Assembly (NCBI GenBank): GCA_029558535.1
Contig: JAKQEK010000046.1
Location: 1 to 32,974, forward strand
DNA length: 32,974 nt
Source: Bacteroidota bacterium
GTDB taxonomy: Bacteria; Bacteroidota; Bacteroidia; Bacteroidales; ML635J-15
Direction: 5' to 3'
The notes under the pieces: model-generated
Database searches by the model: none
The model's input: only the letters and a program-made list of their open reading frames with translations
What the model was told of the DNA's origin: nothing
Shown: in pieces, positions 28,301 through 32,974 of the stretch
Numbering within the stretch: the first letter of the stretch is position 1
How the letters are laid out: each line of letters begins with the position of its first letter
Position numbers and translations under genes: made by a program

Positions 28301-29576
28301 CCAAAATAAAATCAAATGCTATTGAGTCCCAAGTATGATTAGAAAATCCGCTGGTAATGTTATATGTTACATCATAAACTTCCATTGAATCCCAGTCATA
28401 ACAAGGATAAGTAATGTTAAGGTCATTATTGATTGCGAATGTAATTGTGTCTGAAACACCTTGTGCAATCAGAGCATTACCATTAGCCGGATCAGTTTCT
28501 GTATAAGCAAGTTCTGTTTCGAAAGCCAAGGTTGCCCAAATTGTGGGACAAAATGCAAAATCCTGTGTCATATAACTGGACATGTGCAAGTCCATATGAA
28601 GAATGAAATACTCTATTACTGCATTTACTCCGGCAATAATTTCATACTCTATTACTCCTCCATCCAAAAAGTCAATAGCTTCCTGAATTGCAGGACCTTC
28701 GGGTGGTGGTATAAATCCCGCAATAAAAGACAAGAATTGCATTATATTAAGATTAAACCACAACCATTCGTCATTACCATGTGCATGCAAACACTGAGTC
28801 GCCGGATCTAGCCAATCTTCAGTTTCTACATAAGGAAGGTCTATTTCGCCTGTCAGACCAATTCCAAACCAATCGGGAATAACTATCGGTAAAACGTCGT
28901 CTTCACATATATTTGGCAATCCTGTAATAGGGTCTAAACAAGGATAAGCAACTTCGCCGGTTTGTCCGTTAAGATAAAAAATTGCAATTGAGTCGTGAGG
29001 TAAAGGGTCTGTTGAATATGGGACAATCGGAATACTTATGGATGGAATGATTGGAATTGTCTCACATGTCATCATACAAACAATTATGTCAAAATTTAAT
29101 CCAAATCCATATTCTAAGTCTAAAGCAATTACACCGGCAGTTGGGAAATGTGTATCCAAAGCCCAACCGTCCAGAACTTCGTACCAAGAATGAATTGGCA
29201 CGGTTTCACCATGATCAAATGAATAATCATCCGGAAAATCAAGTGTTATTCTAACCGGATAATCAACATCAACCGAGCCAAGAGTAAAACCATGTATACT
29301 GAATGTTGATCTTAGAAACATCCAGATGTTCATTTCAACACCTATACCCCATTGTGATCCGAGAATATCTTCAATCCATCCTTCGGAAAAGCCGTCCTGA
29401 ACAGCAATGTTAAATAAATCGTAATCCATATCGAGACTAAATGCGTCACCGGCTCCCCACATGTCCTGATGATGTGTGCTATAGGGTATCTCGTGTATAA
29501 GAATGTTCTGTGACTGTAAAGTGGAAATTCCTAAAACAGCCAAAAAACTGCTAAATAATAGTAACTTTCTTATCAT
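25302..29576 (-). CDS. Large T9SS-secreted adhesin with SprB repeats, PKD domains and CHU_C type B sorting domain
   Basis: 1424 residues. A signal peptide (about 1-23) is followed by about 520 residues of unique beta-rich sequence. Residues about 555-1085 are seven tandem SprB-like units of about 75 residues. Two PKD domains follow (about 1170-1330; WNFDDGDF and WSFGDGTF cores). The last 90 residues are the gliding-motility-associated CHU_C domain (APTAFTPNHDNLNETFKV, YNRWGERVFES, WDGKYGNQDCGDGLYVW, GNVTLLR), a T9SS type B sorting signal. SprB in Flavobacterium is a mobile gliding adhesin; here the order is similar, but gliding is not shown. The ATG overlaps the stop of the small upstream gene (ATGA), and a terminator follows. 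Confidence 0.93.
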   Translation of the reverse strand: MIRKLLLFSSFLAVLGISTLQSQNILIHEIPYSTHHQDMWGAGDAFSLDMDYDLFNIAVQDGFSEGWIEDILGSQWGIGVEMNIWMFLRSTFSIHGFTLGSVDVDYPVRITLDFPDDYSFDHGETVPIHSWYEVLDGWALDTHFPTAGVIALDLEYGFGLNFDIIVCMMTCETIPIIPSISIPIVPYSTDPLPHDSIAIFYLNGQTGEVAYPCLDPITGLPNICEDDVLPIVIPDWFGIGLTGEIDLPYVETEDWLDPATQCLHAHGNDEWLWFNLNIMQFLSFIAGFIPPPEGPAIQEAIDFLDGGVIEYEIIAGVNAVIEYFILHMDLHMSSYMTQDFAFCPTIWATLAFETELAYTETDPANGNALIAQGVSDTITFAINNDLNITYPCYDWDSMEVYDVTYNITSGFSNHTWDSIAFDFILEAIFFSVTIPTGGIFPIAEIPEFCLPEINVNNHDLGMNLTVTSCSPSYPVPQVNLGDYLGDDQQKGGGSETKDITFCFPTNCEPLISETFPLGYIPLTWYDEEWNLEGFVQDTVFPGTWLFPLPELDINITGQDVVCFGDTSGVITVTAINSSGEFTFEYSWGSINTHMDPVDFITVPSGYYFVTLTDVYGCQVFGEMNIADDNPPLLSNLYADDVLCAGEPTGNLYAYVSGGVPPYTYDWQPSGSTDQNPVGVYAGMHYLTITDAVGCEHEDSVFIDEPDAPLSLTAETGMVSCYGYYDGFIDITAAGGTPPYYYIWSNSLQVQDQINIPAGSYVVTVIDSHQCEIEEIFVITQPEPLELITYTQDVLCYGENTGSIDLVVTGGTPPYSYQWSNGSGSQDLWNVFAGIYIVTVTDSHNCVNYTMVQIIQPDLPLHGDITPTHVRCFGEGNGVADLNVFGGTPPYYFSWSNGEISEDIFDLVPGIYSVTINDAHNCLAYDTVQILQPDAPMAGMITGTHVMCNGDETGNVYITVSGGRPPYNFVWTNGSWQEDLIGVPAGNYTVTATDQSYCHYSMTFEVTEPDPFYIQAMDDPTICYGMSTEIGVGIISGSVPPYTIVWSNSDNGMTTTVNPLETTVYSAHVVDAMNCVSQDIEITVNVLKPIVMEVTAADDTVCPGTPVAFDVLIDGGGLSGNQVTVNDSLMTLPIVLDVFNDTIFNFLVYDVCNFDSVLISKPVYTYPLPPVSISADRTNGCTPLTVQFHENSPDIGQRYIWNFDDGDFENLSFDKHPLHTFNNARTYHVRLEITSVQGCITDTSIGIVVFPIPEAEFRANVTNITMANPLVYFTNYTDGGFWFNWSFGDGTFSTSTNPSHEFTMPGTFHVNMETTSLYGCKDSTGVDIYVSNELAVYAPTAFTPNHDNLNETFKVFADGIDPTTYIMVVYNRWGERVFESENYEEEWDGKYGNQDCGDGLYVWIITFTDIYGNEHSYTGNVTLLR
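26330..27910 (-). repeat. Seven tandem SprB-like coding repeats
   Basis: About 225 bp per unit, read on the minus strand. Each unit begins with V-x-C-x-G-x-x-x-G, contains GGTPPYxYxWSNG (or a variant), then AGxYxVTVTDSHxC, and ends xxxxQPDxPL. Units 2 to 6 are the most alike; the first and last are degenerate. Two cysteines per unit at fixed places suggest an intra-unit disulfide. Nucleotide identity between units is modest, so the array looks old rather than recently expanded. Confidence 0.85.
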
Positions 29577-30112
29577 AACTGATCAATATATTGTGCTGTT
29601 AATAAACTTTTTGTCAATAAATCTTGTAATAAGTCTTTTGCAGATTTAGGATAATTCGCATTTATCCATATTGTATTATTATAATCGCCTGCAAAAAGCA
29701 TTAATCTTTCATACTGAAAACCATTAACCGTAAACTCAACCAAATAAAGAATCCCGGTTTTACCATCCACCATTTTCACCGGAGAAGACGATATTAGTGT
29801 AACACCCTGGCTTTCAAAATGCTCCGGGGTCATTGCTTGTTGAATCATAACATAAGATGTCCCAACTATTTCCTGAACCTGCACGGTTGTAGATGTTCCG
29901 GGGTGTATTAAGCCTGGTATTTCTTTACTGACAAGAAAGTGTTCAGGGGGTTGTAATTTAACATGGGTTCCGGGTATCGAAACCACTTCCGATTCATTAT
30001 AAGTAAAATCTGCTTCAATATTGCTGAAATTCTTGATAATAGAATCTGTAAGGAACTGTGCGCTGCAAATTACAACATACAGTAATAATGACAAGGTCAA
30101 TATTGTTTTCAT
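29573..30112 (-). CDS. Small secreted protein coupled to the adhesin
   Basis: 179 residues with a signal peptide (MKTILTLSLLLYVVICSAQ). The mature part has regular beta-strand periodicity (TYNESEVVSIPGTHVKLQPP, QVQEIVGTSYVMIQQ, MLFAGDYNNTIWINANYP) and resembles small periplasmic beta-sheet proteins, but I do not recognise the family. It has neither a lipobox nor a T9SS tail. The stop TGA overlaps the adhesin ATG (ATGA), so the two are translationally coupled; a role in adhesin folding, stability or export is possible but only inferred. A strong AGGAGG ribosome binding site precedes its ATG. Confidence 0.65.
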   Translation of the reverse strand: MKTILTLSLLLYVVICSAQFLTDSIIKNFSNIEADFTYNESEVVSIPGTHVKLQPPEHFLVSKEIPGLIHPGTSTTVQVQEIVGTSYVMIQQAMTPEHFESQGVTLISSSPVKMVDGKTGILYLVEFTVNGFQYERLMLFAGDYNNTIWINANYPKSAKDLLQDLLTKSLLTAQYIDQL

Positions 30113-30120
30113 TCAAATGT

Positions 30121-30126
30121 CCTCCT
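30121..30126 (-). promoter_or_regulatory. Strong Shine-Dalgarno site of the adhesin operon
   Basis: The minus strand reads AAAAAGGAGGACATTTGA and then ATG, giving a full AGGAGG eight bases before the start. Nearly all other genes in this window lack such a site, which is usual for Bacteroidetes. Confidence 0.6.
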
Positions 30127-30131
30127 TTTTA

Positions 30132-30151
30132 ATAAAATAGCCCTATTTTAT
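30132..30151. promoter_or_regulatory. AT-rich palindrome upstream of the adhesin operon
   Basis: ATAAAATAG (30132-30140) and CTATTTTAT (30143-30151) are perfect inverted arms around a CC centre. The 20-bp dyad lies 20 bases upstream of the operon ATG, where a promoter or operator would be expected, in the divergent region toward the lipoprotein gene. No regulator is known for it. Confidence 0.4.
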
Positions 30152-30215
30152 AAAATGTAAATATACAATTATTTTCAATTACAAATCATTTTCATAACGA
30201 AAACATTCAATTTTG

Positions 30216-30246
30216 GTTGTCTTTATCGAGAAAAAATGTATTTTTA
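30216..30246 (+). promoter_or_regulatory. Possible promoter of the lipoprotein/SGNH operon
   Basis: GTTG (30216-30219) is followed by a 19-base spacer and TATTTTTA (30239-30246), one base off the TAnnTTTG -7 box. The box ends 23 bases before the ATG at 30270. Confidence 0.35.
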
Positions 30247-30269
30247 CACCGTTTTTAAATAAAATAATT

Positions 30270-31493
30270 ATGAAATTTAGTAGATTTTTAATTGTGTTTT
30301 CTGTTCTGATAACAATTTGTACAATAATTTTTTCTTGTAATTCGGGAAAAAAAGATAATGGTGGCAAGGATAATGACACTGTTAATACCGTATCAGAAAA
30401 AATAAACTATCCAAAAGACACAACACTAGATCAGATTGCTGCTTTGCTTGCCGGAGATAATTCTGATGCTTTTAAGACTGTGTTTACTGATGAAATGGCT
30501 TTTTGGAATGATTACAAAATGTCTATTGATACGCCATGGCAAAGAATTACCGATGAAAGGCTCTCAAAAATGGACAAGTGGTCAAAAGATGAAATAAGTT
30601 CTAAAATAAATGATACTGCTTTGCTATTTTATCCTTTTTCGGGACCGGATTTTCTTAATGCTTATCATTTATTCCCAAATGCAAATGATTATGTATTAAT
30701 TGCTATGGAAAAATTGGGTACAATTCCGGATTTATATTCGATGACTGAAAAAGATTTGGAAGCATATCTTGATGCTGTAAATTTCGGTTTACGCGATATT
30801 TATAAACGCAGTTATTTTATTACCGGAAATATGGATCAGGATCTGCGTAAGCAAAAAGTTGATGGCGTTTTACCACTGCTTTATGTTTTCTTAAACCGTA
30901 CTGGACACGAGATTTATGAATTTGGTTATTATAGACTAGAAAACGATGGGGTTAGTTTAACTAAAATTGAAAAACCCACAAATTCTCTTGAAACGTCAGA
31001 ATGTATTTGGTTTAAGATTTTAAAGAAGGGTGACAAAAAGCTAAAAAATCTTTTCTACTTTTATGGTGACATTTCAAATGATGGATTTGTTAAAAATCCA
31101 ATATTTTTACAATATTTAAAAAGTTTAAGACCTTGCAATACTTTTATTAAATCTGCTTCCTATTTAAGTCATTATGAGACCTTTTCGAACATCAGGGACT
31201 TGGTTTTAGATAAATCCGGTGCTGTTCTTGAAGATGATACGGGAATTCCTTACAGATATTTCATTAAAGACTGGGATCATTATTTATACGGAAAATACGA
31301 AACTCCTATTTCTGATTTTCAATCAACATACCTATTTCAGAAAGATCTGGATGAGGAATATAAAACAACAGAAGTTAAGCCTCTTGATTTTTCTTTAGGA
31401 TATCACTGGAGAAGCGGTAACCAGAATTGGATGCTTTATGTAAAAAAAACAGCTAAGCCTGAAGAAAAAACAGAAACTCAGGATCAGAAATAA
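30270..31493 (+). CDS. Lipoprotein of unknown function
   Basis: 407 residues from ATG 30270; the frame opens 19 codons earlier, but the signal MKFSRFLIVFSVLITICTII with the lipobox IIFSC (Cys 23) marks this start. A charged, disordered linker (NSGKKDNGGKDNDTVN) follows. The globular part has no family I recognise; it is rich in aromatic residues and has several WND/WDHY clusters. It is followed after six bases by an SGNH hydrolase with a membrane anchor, suggesting a shared envelope role. Confidence 0.65.
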   Translation: MKFSRFLIVFSVLITICTIIFSCNSGKKDNGGKDNDTVNTVSEKINYPKDTTLDQIAALLAGDNSDAFKTVFTDEMAFWNDYKMSIDTPWQRITDERLSKMDKWSKDEISSKINDTALLFYPFSGPDFLNAYHLFPNANDYVLIAMEKLGTIPDLYSMTEKDLEAYLDAVNFGLRDIYKRSYFITGNMDQDLRKQKVDGVLPLLYVFLNRTGHEIYEFGYYRLENDGVSLTKIEKPTNSLETSECIWFKILKKGDKKLKNLFYFYGDISNDGFVKNPIFLQYLKSLRPCNTFIKSASYLSHYETFSNIRDLVLDKSGAVLEDDTGIPYRYFIKDWDHYLYGKYETPISDFQSTYLFQKDLDEEYKTTEVKPLDFSLGYHWRSGNQNWMLYVKKTAKPEEKTETQDQK

Positions 31494-31499
31494 AATCCA

Positions 31500-32546
31500 G
31501 TGAAAAATCTAACTAGTCGGACTAAAAATATTTTTAAGATTATATTACAGGTCCTTCTGATTTTCTTTTTTACAATAATATTACTAGAGATATCTCTGGG
31601 TGTTTATTTTAAATTCAAAGACCGCAAATTAATTGATGCTGAAACTTATGATTATCCTTACTTATATTTCAAACTACTCGAAGAAGATGGTTATAGAAAT
31701 GAAGACGGATTAAAAATTTTCAGAAATAAAGAAAAGCCGGATAGTACATATAGAATAATAATTACAGGAGGTAGTGTTGCTTATGGTTTAGAACCCGATA
31801 ATACCATTTCAGCTAATCTTGAAACAATATTAAAAGATACTTTTCCAGATAAAAAAATAGAAGTGCTAAATGCCGGTGTTCCTGCATACGTCATTGAACA
31901 GGAATTTATTCTAATTCAACTTGTTTTGCAATATTATGAACCGGATATGATTATTTCTTTGGATGGTTATAATGATTTAATAACTGCCGAAATCAATCGT
32001 TTCTACCCTTGCCCCGATGTTTTACCGCCACATAATTGGAAGGATTTTCAATCAATAAAACAAAAAGAGAATTCTCGCAAAATACAAGGACGCTTCTACG
32101 GAATTTTTCCCAATATTGAAAGATTGGTGGATTTCTTTGCGAGAAAGTTTTACAATGACAAAAATGGTTTTAACGAACTTAAAAATAATAAGCAAAATAT
32201 TGCACTTACATATTTTCGTAGAGTAAAAGATATTGATGCTTTTTGTAAAGGAAAAAATATACAATATTTTCATCTTTTACAACCTCTGAAGTTTATCAAT
32301 AGTCCAACAAACGAAAGAGAAGAAACTTTGTCATTAATTTATAAGTGCATAAACGATAGTCTTTTGGTACTTGATTATTATTCAAATTTATCCAGCACAT
32401 TCTTTGATAATAAAAATGTTTTTACAGACGAGTGCCACATTAATGCTATTGGTAATAAAATCATTGCCAATTTAATTTATGATAAAATTTGTCCTACGCT
32501 TAAAAGTGACTGGTTTGTTGATGAAAAAATATTATCAAAGAAATAA
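31500..32546 (+). CDS. Membrane-anchored SGNH/GDSL-type hydrolase
   Basis: 348 residues from GTG 31500. One transmembrane helix (about 14-36) anchors a SGNH-fold domain. The nucleophile block is GGSVAYG (S92), replacing the common GDSxTxG. NAGVPAY (block II Gly), DGYNDL (block III Asn) and DECHINAIGN (D310 and H313 catalytic pair) follow in the right order. Such enzymes are esterases, often deacetylases or acyltransferases acting on surface glycans. The substrate is unknown. It is cotranscribed with the preceding lipoprotein. Confidence 0.8.
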   Translation: MKNLTSRTKNIFKIILQVLLIFFFTIILLEISLGVYFKFKDRKLIDAETYDYPYLYFKLLEEDGYRNEDGLKIFRNKEKPDSTYRIIITGGSVAYGLEPDNTISANLETILKDTFPDKKIEVLNAGVPAYVIEQEFILIQLVLQYYEPDMIISLDGYNDLITAEINRFYPCPDVLPPHNWKDFQSIKQKENSRKIQGRFYGIFPNIERLVDFFARKFYNDKNGFNELKNNKQNIALTYFRRVKDIDAFCKGKNIQYFHLLQPLKFINSPTNEREETLSLIYKCINDSLLVLDYYSNLSSTFFDNKNVFTDECHINAIGNKIIANLIYDKICPTLKSDWFVDEKILSKK

Positions 32547-32575
32547 TTTCTGATATTTCACTTCTCAATCGGAAT

Positions 32576-32749
32576 TTAAACAAACAAACTACTTATAATA
32601 CTATCCGAAACAAACATCCCTTCTGTCGTAAACTTAAGAAAACCATTCTCAAGTACATAGTATTTTTCCCGACTTGTCCCTTCGAATTTTAGCACAGTCT
32701 TAAGTGCTTGAATATCTACGATATGCAAATTAAAACATATGTTTTTGCC
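32576..32749 (-). pseudogene. Degraded 3' end of a hemW-like gene
   Basis: On the minus strand an open stretch of 57 codons bounded upstream by an in-frame TGA (32752-32750) encodes YYVLENGFLKFTTEGMFVSD followed by SIISSLFV and a stop at 32578-32576. This matches the winged-helix C-terminal end of HemW/radical SAM coproporphyrinogen III oxidase-like proteins (pattern GxLxLTxEGxFxxDxIxxxLF). No ATG and no catalytic part are present; the sequence upstream is AT-rich with stops in all frames. Probably a remnant. The match was made by eye only. Confidence 0.4.
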
Positions 32750-32865
32750 TCACTAAGACAGTTCTTGAAAAATATTTCAAGTAAATAATAGCTGGTCAAC
32801 AGCTGACAAAATTCGTTTTATTTATTAATATCAAACTTTTTTTCTATTATATAACTAATTAATTT

Positions 32866-32974
32866 TCAAGCAATATTTTTTAGTTTTTCAAGTCGTTTTT
32901 CAAGGTTTACAATTTGTCTTTGCTTCCAACTTATTTGATTTTCAATTATTAAAGAAGAGTTAAATTCAACCTTA
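32866..32974 (-). CDS. C-terminal end of an unidentified protein entering from the right
   Basis: An open minus-strand frame runs from the window edge to a TGA at 32868-32866 and encodes about 35 residues, ending QRQIVNLEKRLEKLKNIA. The tail has a coiled-coil-like heptad pattern of Leu and Lys/Glu. Only the 3' end is visible, so family and start are unknown. Confidence 0.35.
   Translation of the reverse strand, partial: KVEFNSSLIIENQISWKQRQIVNLEKRLEKLKNIA

Larger units (their letters stand above)
32547..32974. other. Right-end region without an intact gene
   Basis: This 428-bp stretch holds the hemW-like remnant and the 3' end of a frame coming from beyond the window on the minus strand. 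Between them, 32753-32865 is very AT-rich and I see no gene, terminator hairpin or RNA gene in it. No terminator was found after the SGNH hydrolase either. Confidence 0.5.

Noticed and set aside
28461..28811. 116-codon plus-strand frame inside the adhesin gene
   Set aside because: The opposite strand encodes the well-supported adhesin; the translated frame is Cys- and Ile-rich with no recognisable domain.
30213..30269. N-terminal extension of the lipoprotein
   Set aside because: The extension would place the lipobox at residue 42 and overlaps the promoter-like sequence; ATG 30270 gives a normal signal.

Overview
The window is an AT-rich stretch of a chromosome from a member of the Bacteroidetes (Bacteroidota), probably a Bacteroidales/Marinilabiliales-like or related lineage. 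Three things point there. Several genes carry type IX secretion system (T9SS) C-terminal sorting domains or CHU_C/SprB-type adhesin architecture. Shine-Dalgarno sequences are scarce. Two promoters match the Bacteroidetes consensus TTTG-N19-TAnnTTTG exactly (upstream of prfB and clpP). The assignment is inferred from gene content; no marker gene was compared with a database.

Layout. 1-180: the end of an rRNA operon (5S rRNA and its terminator). 177-7100, all minus strand: prfB (RF2, with an intact +1 programmed frameshift site), recX, a DUF2797 protein, an exported LPP20-like protein, a DUF2148 ferredoxin-domain protein, a D-2-hydroxyacid dehydrogenase, a small lipoprotein and a secreted redoxin with a T9SS tail. 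7309-9510, plus: a membrane pyrophosphatase with the K+-dependent signature, closed by a bidirectional terminator shared with clpX. 9562-11478, minus: clpP-clpX. 11724-16344, plus: two sodium/amino-acid symporters (NSS and AGCS families), a four-repeat helix-hairpin-helix membrane protein and a SpoU/TrmH-type RNA methyltransferase. 16347-21040, minus: M1 aminopeptidase with T9SS tail, tyrS, galE in tight succession. 21308-22621, minus: a FISUMP-domain surface protein followed by a perfect 16-bp hairpin. 22859-30112, minus: a small secreted protein and a 1424-residue SprB-repeat/PKD/CHU_C adhesin (translationally coupled, own terminator), then a divergent phosphoglycerate kinase and ruvB. 30270-32546, plus: a lipoprotein and a membrane-anchored SGNH hydrolase. 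32547-32974: a probable degraded hemW 3' end and the edge of another minus-strand reading frame.

Most of the window is housekeeping interleaved with cell-surface and secretion genes. I do not see a phage, insertion sequence, CRISPR array or defence locus. The observations most worth checking are the divergent phosphoglycerate kinase, which keeps the fold-defining motifs but has altered substrate- and nucleotide-site residues; the two-gene adhesin operon with a palindrome and an unusually strong ribosome binding site upstream; the perfect extragenic hairpin after the FISUMP gene; the hemW remnant at the right end; and the textbook RF2 frameshift site. I found no clearly new multi-gene system and do not claim one.
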